From: Cryptoclostridium sp036644995
GTDB taxonomy: Bacteria; Bacillota; Dehalobacteriia; UBA7702
Length of the DNA stretch: 55,127 nt
Direction: 5' to 3'
NCBI GenBank assembly: GCA_036644995.1
Contig: JAVXOZ010000012.1
Location: 1-55,127, forward strand
The notes below the pieces were generated by a model. That model did no database searches, was not told where the DNA came from, and was given only the letters and a program-made list of their open reading frames with translations. Of this stretch, positions 41,254 to 49,799 are shown piece after piece. Within the stretch, counting starts at the first letter, position 1; every line of letters starts with the position of its first letter. The position numbers and the translations under genes are program-made.

Positions 41254-41769
41254 ATTTTTAAAGAATTGCGCATCAACGAACAAATTCGCGTACCCGAGGT
41301 GCGTCTGGTTGGTTCCGACGGAGAACAACTCGATGTTGTGCCCATCAAAGAAGCCCAGAGAATGGCCCATGAAAAAGGTCTGGATTTGGTGGAAATTGCC
41401 CCAAAAGGCAATCCGCCGGTTTGCAAAATCATGGATTATGGCAAATTTCGGTTTGAACAAAGCAAAAAAGAAAAGGACGCTAAGAAAAACCAAAAAGTGG
41501 TTGCCTTAAAAGAGGTTAAACTGCGTCCCAATATTGAAGATCATGATTTTGAAACCAAAGCTAAAAATGGCGAGCGTTTCCTTATAGATGGTAACAAGGT
41601 TAAAGTTACCATTATGTTCCGTGGTCGGGAGATTACCCACCCCGACTTGGGCAGAGTGCTTTGCCGCCGTATGGCAGAACGCTTGAGCAAAATTTCATCT
41701 ATTGAAAAACCTGCCAAAGTAGAGGGTAGAAATATGACTATGATATTAGTTCCCAACAGAACTGACTAA
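41254..41769 (+). CDS. infC: Translation initiation factor IF-3
   Basis: A 171-aa initiation factor that keeps subunits apart and checks start codons. N-domain LRINEQIRVPEVRLVGSDGEQLDVVP, linker KKEKDAKKNQK, and C-domain VKLRPNIEDHDFETKAKNGERFL. The start is AUU at 41254: GGAGGTG (41241-41247) is spaced for it, and the chain begins (M)FKELRINEQ as in the family. The ATG at 41239 overlaps the ribosome site. A non-canonical AUU start lets IF-3 repress its own synthesis, as known in E. coli. Confidence 0.95.
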   Translation: MFKELRINEQIRVPEVRLVGSDGEQLDVVPIKEAQRMAHEKGLDLVEIAPKGNPPVCKIMDYGKFRFEQSKKEKDAKKNQKVVALKEVKLRPNIEDHDFETKAKNGERFLIDGNKVKVTIMFRGREITHPDLGRVLCRRMAERLSKISSIEKPAKVEGRNMTMILVPNRTD

Positions 41770-41784
41770 AGGAGGACAATAATT

Positions 41785-41982
41785 ATGCCTAAAATGAAAA
41801 CACATCGTGGCTTGGCTAAAAGAGTTAAAGTAACAGGTACCGGTAAAATAAAAAGATCTAAAGCTTTCAAAAGCCATATCTTGAATAAGAAGTCCGCCAA
41901 GAGAAAAAGAAATCTCAGAAAAAGCGGTCTTGTTTCCGATTCCAATATGCGTCAAGTAAAAAGAATGCTTGGTATTGGTTGA
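41785..41982 (+). CDS. rpmI: 50S ribosomal protein L35
   Basis: A 65-aa basic protein: MPKMKTHRGLAKRVKVTGTG and KRSKAFKSHILNKKSAKRKRNLRKSGLVS cover the family signature. It lies between infC and rplT with AGGAGG upstream, in the usual operon order. Confidence 0.98.
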   Translation: MPKMKTHRGLAKRVKVTGTGKIKRSKAFKSHILNKKSAKRKRNLRKSGLVSDSNMRQVKRMLGIG

Positions 41983-42006
41983 TTTTAGAAAGCGAGGATA
42001 AAGAAA

Positions 42007-42363
42007 ATGAGTAGAATTAAACGTGGCGTTTCTAAACACGCTCGTCATAAAAGAGTATTAAAATTAGCAAAAGGTTACAGAGCCTCCTATTCCAAATTAT
42101 ATAGAGTGGCAAAACAGCAAACCGTGCGTTCCGGTGCTTATGCCTTTGCTCATCGCCGTAAGAAAAAAGGTGATTTCAGAAGACTTTGGATAACCAGAAT
42201 TAACGCAGCTGCAAGAATTAACAATATCTCTTACAGCCGTTTAATGGATGGTCTTCATAAAGCCGGTGTTACAGTTAACCGTAAAATGCTTTCGGAAGTT
42301 GCCATTGCTGATCCTGCAGCTTTTACAAATTACGTAGAAATTGCCAAAGCAAACTTAAAATAA
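42007..42363 (+). CDS. rplT: 50S ribosomal protein L20
   Basis: A 118-aa protein: SRIKRGVSKHARHKRVLKLAKGYRASYSKLYRVAKQQ with RRKKKGDFRRLWITRINAAAR. It is needed for early 50S assembly and, in relatives, represses its own operon through the infC leader. Terminator at 42409-42441. Confidence 0.98.
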   Translation: MSRIKRGVSKHARHKRVLKLAKGYRASYSKLYRVAKQQTVRSGAYAFAHRRKKKGDFRRLWITRINAAARINNISYSRLMDGLHKAGVTVNRKMLSEVAIADPAAFTNYVEIAKANLK

Positions 42364-42408
42364 GAAAAATATGGGAGCATCTGTTTGGTGCTCATCAGCC
42401 TGTATACA

Positions 42409-42441
42409 AAAGAGAGTTTGCTGCGTTTAATTAACGCAATA
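42409..42441 (+). terminator. Terminator of infC-rpmI-rplT
   Basis: AAAGAGAGTTT pairs with AAACTCTCTTT around a nested TGCGTT/AACGCA stem, followed by TTAAT. A smaller GAGCA/TGCTC hairpin precedes it (42375-42392). Confidence 0.85.
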
Positions 42442-43125
42442 AACTCTCTTTTAATATAAACAGGTTCTTTGTCAATGGTTGTGGTCTACTGAAAACCAAA
42501 TATATTTCAGTGGTAATTGATGTATGGCGGTTGTATTTATGCAGCTGCCATATTTTTCTGAGTTTGATTCTGAAATATATAAAAAGCGATTGCCGAAGCC
42601 ATTGAAGTTGCAGTACTCGTAAGGGTTTTGATTAAATGCCTTAATTATGTTGTTACAGACCTTTGTAAATCCATTGGTATAGAAAAAATTTCCACCTATG
42701 CCAATACTTTGGACACAAAATTTTAACTTTCTTATTCTGGCTGAATAGCTATTTTATATTATGATGTAAAATTGAAGGTATTTAACTTTTAGCGTTTATA
42801 CTTATACAATAGCACCATATAGCATTAATTACTATGATTTAAGTATGCTTAAAAAATATTTTTGTGGTAGGCAACCTAAAATATTGATTTATTGATGTGT
42901 GGTTATAGATAAAATATGTTATATTATGGCGGTGGAAAAATAGGTGAATATATAAAAACATCAAAATTTACACTATATATGGGGTGGAAAACATTATAAA
43001 AATGCTGTATAATTAAATTATGTATAATTGAGAAAGTTAATATTTATAAATTTAAAATTATGATTTTTTCCAAAGTACATAAATAAATTACGACATTAGT
43101 ATATTGCCGATAAAAGGAGAAAAAA
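42442..43125. other. Gene-poor 680-nt region with an 81-bp inverted-repeat structure and a relict reading frame
   Basis: 42500-42510 and 42570-42580 are perfect 11-bp inverted repeats (ATATATTTCAG / CTGAAATATAT). They bracket a terminator-like hairpin ATGGCGGTTG/CAGCTGCCAT (42525-42551 plus T run). Frame 42586-42726 stays open for 46 codons to TAA (AIAEAIEVAVLVRVLIKCLN...) but lacks a start and ribosome site, so it looks like a gene relict. 42730-43110 is AT-rich with no convincing ORF and must contain the promoter of the next gene. Confidence 0.55.
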
Positions 43126-43590
43126 GTGGTAGTATTTAATTACAGCAGCAATGTTTCTGTGGATAAGGTATCAGAGGATTTAATCTTAATAAAAGTGCAA
43201 AGAATTGATACCCACCAGGAATTGTATATGACAATAAATATTTCCTATCCTGATTGTATAATTAAAAAAATAAATGTTGAATATTTGCGTTGTCCCGGTG
43301 GGGATTGTCCTCAGGCTGCAGGAACACTCCAAACATTGGTGGGAAAATCCTTAAGCCATGGTATCAGTAAAGAGCTGAAAAAATCTGTAATCAGCAAAGA
43401 TGGTTGTATGCATTTGGGGGAAATGGTTATGGATGCCGCCCGTAGCTTGGTTCAGGCAAAATTTACTTTGCGGGTTATTGAATTGGACTATGATGAAAGT
43501 GCCATGCAGCAAGAGCTGCAATATACTTTAAAAGATACCTGCCACCAATATAGCAATGGTTGGCGACCCCATAGATTGTGCGAGGATTAA
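43126..43590 (+). CDS. DUF2889 family protein
   Basis: A 154-aa protein matching the pattern of DUF2889: a beta-rich N-terminus (DLILIKVQRIDTHQELYMTINISYPDCIIKKINVEYLRCPGGDCPQAAG), then SLSHGISKELKKSVISKDGCMHLGEMVMDAARSLVQA with the conserved GCxHLxE motif (~87-95), which could bind a metal. Function is unknown. The GTG start is supported by AAAGGAGA. It is followed 1 nt later by acpS, so the two are probably co-transcribed. Confidence 0.75.
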   Translation: MVVFNYSSNVSVDKVSEDLILIKVQRIDTHQELYMTINISYPDCIIKKINVEYLRCPGGDCPQAAGTLQTLVGKSLSHGISKELKKSVISKDGCMHLGEMVMDAARSLVQAKFTLRVIELDYDESAMQQELQYTLKDTCHQYSNGWRPHRLCED

Positions 43591-43591
43591 T

Positions 43592-43945
43592 ATGCCGAAA
43601 ATCGGAACAGATATAATAGAAATAAGCCGTATAGCCAAAAACATGGAAAACCCTAAATTTATAGCCAGAATTTTTGATGAAGAAGAACTGCTATCTTTGG
43701 GAAGCCCCCTTTTGGCAGAGAGTTTGGCAGCCAGGTTTGCCGCTAAAGAAGCAGTTATAAAAGCCTTGGGTGAAGCTGTGCCTTTTAAAGATATTGCGGT
43801 AATACGCCAAAAGAGTGGTGCTCCCCTTTTAATCTTAAAAAATGAAGCCTTGGCAAAGGCAAATAAGCTCAATTTAATAAATTGGGAAATATCCCTCTCT
43901 CATTCCAGAGAATATGCCGTGGCAATGGTTTTAGCCACAGAATAA
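43592..43945 (+). CDS. acpS: Holo-[acyl-carrier-protein] synthase
   Basis: A 117-aa phosphopantetheinyl transferase that activates acyl carrier protein. GTDIIEISRIAKN (5-17) carries the metal-binding Asp, and SLAARFAAKEAVIKALGE (~47-64) the catalytic Glu/Lys. The start ATG 43592 has CGAGGA upstream; the frame opening at 43556 is DUF2889 sequence. First of the acpS-nnr-alr trio. Confidence 0.95.
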   Translation: MPKIGTDIIEISRIAKNMENPKFIARIFDEEELLSLGSPLLAESLAARFAAKEAVIKALGEAVPFKDIAVIRQKSGAPLLILKNEALAKANKLNLINWEISLSHSREYAVAMVLATE

Positions 43946-43966
43946 TTAATTGAAGGAGGTACGCAT

Positions 43967-45544
43967 ATGCGTTTAATTAACGGTGATGAGTCCAGATTAT
44001 TGGATAAGAACGCCTTGGAACAATATGGTCTTAATTCCCTGGTTTTAATGGAAAATGCAGGGATTAGAGCCGCAGATTTTATAAAGAAAAAATTTCCTTT
44101 AAATCAGGGCGAACAAAAAGTTACCTTGGTTTTGGGCAAGGGTAATAATTGCGGTGACGGACTTGTGGTGGCTCGGCATCTTTATAATGCCGGTTATAAA
44201 TTGAGATTATTTTCAATTTTTCCCACAGGGGAGTATGCACCTGCAGCCCAAGAAAATTTAAAAATAATTGAAGCCATGGGTTTGGAAGTTAAGGTTTTGG
44301 AAAACGACAGAGATATGCTGCTTTTCAAGGTTATGCTGCTTTCCTCAAACCTAATTATAGATGGTATTTTCGGCTCGGGATTTAAGGGCAGTTTAAGTGG
44401 TATGGCAGGGTCAGTGGTTAAGGTTATTAACAATGTTAACCGTCCCATTTTGGCATTGGATATTCCCAGTGGTGTAAATTCGGATACAGGGGAAGTGCAA
44501 GATTTAGCCGTGAAAGCCCATTGGACATTGGCTTTTGGCTTGCCTAAATATGGTAATGTACTTTCACCCGGTGGCTCTTATAATGGAGAATTGAAAGTTA
44601 TAGATATATCTTTTCCCAGTGCTTTAACGGAACCAAGTATTAACGACTCTGTATTATTGGATGAAGCTTGGGCATTAAAACAAATGAAGCCCAGAGTAGC
44701 TCATAGCCACAAAGGACTTTTTGGCCATGTTTTGGTTTTAGGTGGTTCCCGTGGTATGGAAGGTTCTTTAATTTTAGCCGGTAAAGGTGCTTTAAAAACA
44801 GGGGCAGGTTTAGTAACCTATATGATGCCTGAAAGCTTGCACGGTGCAGTTTTGGCAAATAATACCGAGGCATTAACCTATCCTGTGGAGGAAACAGAAA
44901 AGGGCTCTTTTGCTAAAAACAGTGCAGAAGAAGTTTTACAACAAACAGGCAATAAAATTTTGGTTATGGGTATGGGAATGTCCCGAAATGAAGAAATAGT
45001 GGAATTTGTTAAAAAAATCGTGGATGGTTATAATTGTCCCTTGGTTATGGATGCCGATGCCCTTATTGCTTTAAGTGAACTCCCTGCCAGAAAACCTTCT
45101 AAATATCCGTTAATACTCACACCCCATCCCGGTGAAATGGCAAGGCTTTTGGGTTGGAATATTAAAGATGTGCAAACAAAACGCATAGAAGCGGTGGTTA
45201 CCGCAGCGAAAAAATATAATGCTATTACTGTGTTAAAAGGCAATAAAACTTTAATAGCAACTCCCCAAGGAAAATTAATGGTAAATCTTACCGGCAATCC
45301 CGGTATGGCAACAGGTGGCATGGGTGATGTTTTGGCAGGCATAATCGGTGCACTTTTGGGCCAGGGAATTGAACCCGGGGCTGCCACGGCATTGGGAGTG
45401 TATTTCCATGGTTTAGCAGGGGATAGAGGAAAAGAAGATAAAGGCGAAATGGGACTTACCGCTGAGGATATCGTCAATTATTTACCCCAAGTTTTAAATA
45501 AATATGAAACTGCTTTAAAGGAGAAAAATAAAAATGTCCTATAA
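43967..45544 (+). CDS. nnr: Bifunctional NAD(P)HX epimerase / ADP-dependent NAD(P)HX dehydratase
   Basis: A 525-aa repair enzyme for hydrated NAD(P)H. N-terminal YjeF_N epimerase domain (1-~215) with VLGKGNNCGDGLVVARHL (~50-67) and LALDIPSGVNSDTG; C-terminal ribokinase-like dehydratase (~230-515) with HKGLFGHVLVLGGSRGMEGSLILAGKGALKTGAGLV, LTPHPGEMARL and GNPGMATGGMGDVLAGIIGAL. It overlaps alr by 11 nt. GGAGG precedes the ATG. Confidence 0.95.
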   Translation: MRLINGDESRLLDKNALEQYGLNSLVLMENAGIRAADFIKKKFPLNQGEQKVTLVLGKGNNCGDGLVVARHLYNAGYKLRLFSIFPTGEYAPAAQENLKIIEAMGLEVKVLENDRDMLLFKVMLLSSNLIIDGIFGSGFKGSLSGMAGSVVKVINNVNRPILALDIPSGVNSDTGEVQDLAVKAHWTLAFGLPKYGNVLSPGGSYNGELKVIDISFPSALTEPSINDSVLLDEAWALKQMKPRVAHSHKGLFGHVLVLGGSRGMEGSLILAGKGALKTGAGLVTYMMPESLHGAVLANNTEALTYPVEETEKGSFAKNSAEEVLQQTGNKILVMGMGMSRNEEIVEFVKKIVDGYNCPLVMDADALIALSELPARKPSKYPLILTPHPGEMARLLGWNIKDVQTKRIEAVVTAAKKYNAITVLKGNKTLIATPQGKLMVNLTGNPGMATGGMGDVLAGIIGALLGQGIEPGAATALGVYFHGLAGDRGKEDKGEMGLTAEDIVNYLPQVLNKYETALKEKNKNVL

Positions 45545-46649
45545 TCGAGCGGAATATGATACCGATGCCTTAAGAAATAATCTCCAAGTTGCCAAAAAAT
45601 TAGTGGGGGATAAAAAGATTTTAGCAGCGGTAAAAGCTGATGGCTACGGCATGGGTGTTATGCCCATGGTCACCACCCTTGTGGATGAAGGGGTGGATTA
45701 TTTAGGTGTTGCCTTACTGGAGGAAGCGCTGGAATTACGTGCTAAGGAAATTACTGTCCCTATTTTGGTTTTGGGTGCTATTCCCCCTCAAGATTTGGCA
45801 AAGGCTATATATAATGATATTACAATTACTATTTTTAGCTTTGATTGTGCCATGATGGTGGATTTTATCGGTGGTCAACTGGGAAAACAGTGTAAAGTGC
45901 ATATAAAAATAGATACAGGTATGCACCGTTTGGGCTTTAGCACTACCGAAGAAAATATGGGTATTATTAAGGTAATAACTGAAATGCCCAATATTGAGGT
46001 GGAAGGAATTTTTTCACATCTCTCCCAAGCGGATTGCAGTGAGGAATTTACCAACAGGCAGATTAAAGCATTTAAAGAATTTACCGATACTTTAGAAGAT
46101 GCTGAAGTGCACATTCCCTTAAAGCATTTGGCAAACAGTGTGGGTATATTGGATTATCCCGAATCTCATTTTGATATGGTGCGGGCAGGGATTATGCTCC
46201 ATGGTTTTGGCTCTCAATCTCAAAATTCTCAACAATTAAAAGAGGTTTTAACCCTTAAATCATCGGTGGTACGCACACATAAGGTGGATAACGGAGCAGA
46301 AATAAGCTATACAGGTAGCTTTGTGGCTGAGGGTACAAGGCGTATTGCCACTGTGCCACTGGGCTATGCAGATGGTTATTTACGCTCCTTGGGAAATAAA
46401 GCTGTGGCTTTAATTAATGGTAAGCGTGTGCCTCAAGTGGGGAATATTTGCATGGATCAAATGATGTTTGATGTTACCGATGCCCCTGATGTAAAAGTAG
46501 GCGATGAAGTGGTGCTTTGGGGTATTCAGGGCGATGAATTTTTATCCCTTTCTGAAATTGCCAAAGCAGGCGGAACTATCACTTATGAATTACTTACATC
46601 TATGAAGCGTGTACCCAAATATTTTTATTTTGATGATGGCGAAGATTAA
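45534..46649 (+). CDS. alr: Alanine racemase
   Basis: A 371-aa PLP enzyme making D-Ala for the wall. AAVKADGYGMG holds the PLP lysine (K34). IDTGMHRLGF and NGAEISYTGSFVAEGTRRIATVPLGYADGY supply the second catalytic tyrosine (~Y262). VGNICMDQMMFDV is the usual C-terminal motif. Together with ddl and the MurF-like gene it covers the D-Ala branch of peptidoglycan synthesis. Confidence 0.96.
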   Translation: MSYNRAEYDTDALRNNLQVAKKLVGDKKILAAVKADGYGMGVMPMVTTLVDEGVDYLGVALLEEALELRAKEITVPILVLGAIPPQDLAKAIYNDITITIFSFDCAMMVDFIGGQLGKQCKVHIKIDTGMHRLGFSTTEENMGIIKVITEMPNIEVEGIFSHLSQADCSEEFTNRQIKAFKEFTDTLEDAEVHIPLKHLANSVGILDYPESHFDMVRAGIMLHGFGSQSQNSQQLKEVLTLKSSVVRTHKVDNGAEISYTGSFVAEGTRRIATVPLGYADGYLRSLGNKAVALINGKRVPQVGNICMDQMMFDVTDAPDVKVGDEVVLWGIQGDEFLSLSEIAKAGGTITYELLTSMKRVPKYFYFDDGED

Positions 46650-46960
46650 TTTTCTTGCTTAACCTTAATTGTAACTTTGATTTTAAGGGGCTGTAATATA
46701 TTTAATTATCAAATAACTTTCCCAATAAATGGGATGGCTGTGACAGCATTTTCATATTTGCCAAAACTTAAAAAGTTCAATGGTTTATCTGTGGCTATTT
46801 GCATTTATCTGCACCTATCTGCACCTATCTGCACCACAGCTTAGGTAATGTTTACTTTTTATGAGTATAAGCATCTTTTTTAAGGATATAATCATGTAAG
46901 TAAAATTTCATTTTGTCTATAATATAACTCTCTGCATATAATAAATGCGGAGGGGATAAT
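46650..46960 (+). other. 311-nt intergenic region with a 10-bp tandem repeat and promoter
   Basis: 46807-46836 holds three copies of ATCTGCACCT (last ends CCA), preceded by degenerate units (TTATCTGTGGCTATTTGCATTT). A promoter-like TTGTCT (46913-46918), 18-nt spacer and TATAAT (46937-46942) precede GCGGAGGGG and the next gene. No ORF was found. Confidence 0.6.
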
Positions 46961-47638
46961 ATGAAACCTATTATTGGCATAGTTTTTCATCGTAAAGTTA
47001 GGGATAATTATGGCAGAGCAATTATAAACGCAGGAGGAATCCCTGTTTATTTAGGTGTACATGGCGATGTAAATGATGCTTTACCCTTGGTAAATGCCTT
47101 GTGCTTTGGGGGTGGCGGCGATGTTTTGGCATCCTTGTTTGGTAATGATTTTGAGCCTGAAACAGGTTTGCCCGATGTGGCACGTGATTATTACGAATTA
47201 TCTTTGATTCAGGCAGCCTACGCAATAGGTATGCCTATGATGGGAATTTGCAGAGGTATGCAGATGATAAATATTGCCTTAGGCGGTACTATTCACCAAG
47301 ATATTGGGGCAAAACATTTGCAAAAAGCCAACCCTATGGCAGTTTCCCATGAAATTTATATAAAAGAAAATTCTAATTTATTTAAAATTGTAAATAAAGA
47401 AAAAATACAAGTAAACAGTTTTCATCACCAATCTGTGGCATCCTTGGCTATTGGTTTAAGTGCCACAGCCAAATCCCCCCATGGTGTTGTAGAGGCTATT
47501 GAGGGCAATAATATATTAGCCATGCAGTGGCATCCGGAATGGTTGCAGCACAGAGATGATGAAAGAAAAATATTTAATGATTTTATAGGGAGAGCCTATG
47601 ATTATTCACAGAAAAGCGGAATTAGTAAAATTAAATGA
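46961..47638 (+). CDS. Gamma-glutamyl-gamma-aminobutyrate hydrolase family protein (peptidase C26)
   Basis: A 225-aa class I glutamine-amidotransferase-like hydrolase. Catalytic triad: C97 (GICRGMQ), H191 and E193 (MQWHPEW). NIALGGTIHQDIG and VNSFHHQSV are typical of the PuuD/C26 group, which cleaves gamma-glutamyl bonds in polyamine or other amides. With speD present elsewhere, a polyamine link is possible but not shown. The final 41 nt overlap the UDG gene, an unusually long overlap. Confidence 0.88.
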   Translation: MKPIIGIVFHRKVRDNYGRAIINAGGIPVYLGVHGDVNDALPLVNALCFGGGGDVLASLFGNDFEPETGLPDVARDYYELSLIQAAYAIGMPMMGICRGMQMINIALGGTIHQDIGAKHLQKANPMAVSHEIYIKENSNLFKIVNKEKIQVNSFHHQSVASLAIGLSATAKSPHGVVEAIEGNNILAMQWHPEWLQHRDDERKIFNDFIGRAYDYSQKSGISKIK

Positions 47639-48185
47639 AGCATTGCAAAATTGCCAAAAATGTCCTTTGGGAGCAACTAAAAATAACTTGGTTTTTGGTC
47701 GTGGCAGCGAAGCAGCACCCATTGTACTCATAGGTGAAGGCCCAGGGGAACAGGAAGATTTACAAGGTAGCCCCTTTGTGGGACGAGCAGGTCAGCTATT
47801 GGATAAAATTCTTGGTGCGGCTCAGCTCACAGAGGAGGATTATTATATTTGCAATATAGTAAAATGTCGCCCACCAAAAAACAGAGTGCCCACACCTGAG
47901 GAGGTGGAGTGCTGTAAAGATTTTTTAAGGCAGCAGGTTGGGTTGATACATCCAAAAATATTGGTGCTTTTGGGAGCATCTGCAGCTAAAGCTATTATAG
48001 ACCCCAAAATAGCCATAACCCAAGCCCGTGGAAAATGGGTGGAAAGAAAGGGCTTTTTAATTATGCCAACATTTCATCCTGCGGCTTTATTGCGTGACCC
48101 CAAAAAGAAAGCTCCTGTGTGGGAGGATTTTCAAGAGATACGCCGTGTTTTGGATGAATATAAAAAAGAGGTGTCTAAATCGTGA
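47598..48185 (+). CDS. Type-4 (Fe-S) uracil-DNA glycosylase
   Basis: A 195-aa DNA repair enzyme removing uracil. VLIGEGPGEQEDLQGSPFVGRAGQLLD (43-69) is the catalytic motif 1, and FHPAALLRDP is the C-terminal motif. Cysteines C19, C22, C90 and C105/C106 are placed for a [4Fe-4S] cluster. The start ATG has GGGAGAG upstream, inside the C26 gene. It overlaps tsaE by 4 nt. Confidence 0.92.
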   Translation: MIIHRKAELVKLNEALQNCQKCPLGATKNNLVFGRGSEAAPIVLIGEGPGEQEDLQGSPFVGRAGQLLDKILGAAQLTEEDYYICNIVKCRPPKNRVPTPEEVECCKDFLRQQVGLIHPKILVLLGASAAKAIIDPKIAITQARGKWVERKGFLIMPTFHPAALLRDPKKKAPVWEDFQEIRRVLDEYKKEVSKS

Positions 48186-48661
48186 CTTATCAAAAAGAAA
48201 CGGCAAATTATGAAGAAACACTTTTGTTAGGTCAGAATTTAGCCAAATTTTGCAAGCCTGGAACCAATATTTTGTTGGATGGTGAATTAGCAGCAGGTAA
48301 AACGGTTTTTGCCAAAGGCATCGGCTTGGGATTAGGGGTAAAAGGCAATATAAAAAGTCCTTCCTATACCTTAATGTGCAGCTACCAAGGGGAATTGCCC
48401 TTTTACCATTTTGATGCTTATAATTTAAAGGGCATAGATGATTTTTATGGCTTGGGATTCGATGAATTTCTCTATGAAAACGGCGTGGCACTTATCGAAT
48501 GGGGTTCCGTTGTGCAAGAGGATTTTCCCGAAGATTATATCCATATAAATATAATCAAAGGAACAGATGAAAATAAAAGAACTATCATCTTAACACCATA
48601 TGGTGCAGTGCCGAAAAATATTTTAAAGGAGTGGTGGCAGCATGAAAATACTGGTATTTGA
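48182..48661 (+). CDS. tsaE: tRNA threonylcarbamoyladenosine biosynthesis ATPase TsaE
   Basis: A 159-aa P-loop ATPase of the t6A37 pathway. Walker A GELAAGKTVFAKG (~38-50), KSPSYTLMCSYQG and FYHFDAYNLKGIDDF. It works with TsaB and TsaD to cycle the threonylcarbamoyl transfer complex. GTG start overlaps the UDG stop, and its end overlaps tsaB-rimI by 20 nt. Confidence 0.94.
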   Translation: MTYQKETANYEETLLLGQNLAKFCKPGTNILLDGELAAGKTVFAKGIGLGLGVKGNIKSPSYTLMCSYQGELPFYHFDAYNLKGIDDFYGLGFDEFLYENGVALIEWGSVVQEDFPEDYIHINIIKGTDENKRTIILTPYGAVPKNILKEWWQHENTGI

Positions 48662-49799
48662 TTGCAGTAGTAAAACTATGGCAGCTGCTGTTGCCCAAGA
48701 TGGTGAAATTTTAGCTGAGGATTATTCCGCAGAAAATCGTAACCATGCACCTTTTTTAATGCCCATGATAGATGGGGTTTTAAAAAAGGCAGAATTGCAA
48801 TATAAGGATTTAGATGCCATTGGTGTTACCATTGGACCCGGCTCTTTTACGGGTTTACGCATAGGTATAGCCACGGCTAAAGGCTTTGCGGATACACTTA
48901 ATATACCTATTTTACCGATGATGAGTTTAGATGCTTTGGCAGAGGGATATAAAGATTACCACGGTATTATTGTTACCATATTGGATGCACGAAAAAACCA
49001 AGTTTATGCAGCGGTATACCAAAATAGTCAAGGCGAAATGCGTAAAATAATGAAAGAAACACCACTTTCCCCGGTATTGGAATTAGTGCCATTTTTGGCA
49101 AAATACGATAAAATACTTTTTGTGGGTGATGGAGTGCCGGGGTGGCAGCATCGCTTGGAGGAAACATATGGCAAGGTTTTTGATTCTATGCCCCAAAGAC
49201 CAAGTGGCATAAAGGGCGAGAGTCTTTGCATCTTGGCAAATAAAGCCAAAAGTTGGGATTTTGTGCGGGATGTTGAACCTTTTTATATCAGAGGTGTAGA
49301 CGCCAAAGCCAAATTTTTAAATTGTAATTTTTTCCCTTTGAATGAAGGGGATATCCATGATTTATTAGAAGTAGAGCAGGGTTCTTTCCCCAGACCATGG
49401 ACGGAAAAAATGTTTTTGGATGAATTAAAAAATGAATTTGCCCATTACTGGATAATTCGCACCGAAGGCAAACTTTCAGCATATGGGGGTTTTTGGCGGA
49501 TTGGTAATGAATGCCATATCACCAATATTGCTGTGCATCCGGATTATCGGCATTTGGGTCAAGGAACTTTGATGGTGGAATATATCCTAACAAAAATTAA
49601 AGAAACAGGTTCTGTTGCCGCCACTTTAGAAGTGCGTATTTCCAATGAAAAAGCTATTGCTATTTACGAGAAGGCAGGGTTTGAGCGGAGCGGTATTCGC
49701 CCTAAATATTATGAGGATGATGGGGAAGATGCCTTAATTATGTGGAAAACCTTTAACAACAGAGATGATAAAGAAAAACCTTGGAGCATTAAATTATGA
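48642..49799 (+). CDS. TsaB-RimI fusion (t6A dimerisation subunit + N-acetyltransferase)
   Basis: A 385-aa bifunctional protein. Residues 1-~225 are TsaB (MKILVFDCSSKTMAAAV, GVTIGPGSFTGLRIGIATAKG). Residues ~226-385 are a RimI-type GNAT (ITNIAVHPDYRHLGQGTLMV, EVRISNEKAIAIYEKAGFERSGIRPKYYEDDGEDALIMWK), which acetylates ribosomal protein S18 in E. coli. The reading frame is continuous. Such fusions are known in some Firmicutes. ATGA overlap with tsaD places t6A genes in one translationally coupled unit. Confidence 0.94.
   Translation: MKILVFDCSSKTMAAAVAQDGEILAEDYSAENRNHAPFLMPMIDGVLKKAELQYKDLDAIGVTIGPGSFTGLRIGIATAKGFADTLNIPILPMMSLDALAEGYKDYHGIIVTILDARKNQVYAAVYQNSQGEMRKIMKETPLSPVLELVPFLAKYDKILFVGDGVPGWQHRLEETYGKVFDSMPQRPSGIKGESLCILANKAKSWDFVRDVEPFYIRGVDAKAKFLNCNFFPLNEGDIHDLLEVEQGSFPRPWTEKMFLDELKNEFAHYWIIRTEGKLSAYGGFWRIGNECHITNIAVHPDYRHLGQGTLMVEYILTKIKETGSVAATLEVRISNEKAIAIYEKAGFERSGIRPKYYEDDGEDALIMWKTFNNRDDKEKPWSIKL

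Noticed and set aside
46807..46836. CRISPR-like array
   Set aside because: Units are 10 bp, directly abutting, without spacers or cas genes.
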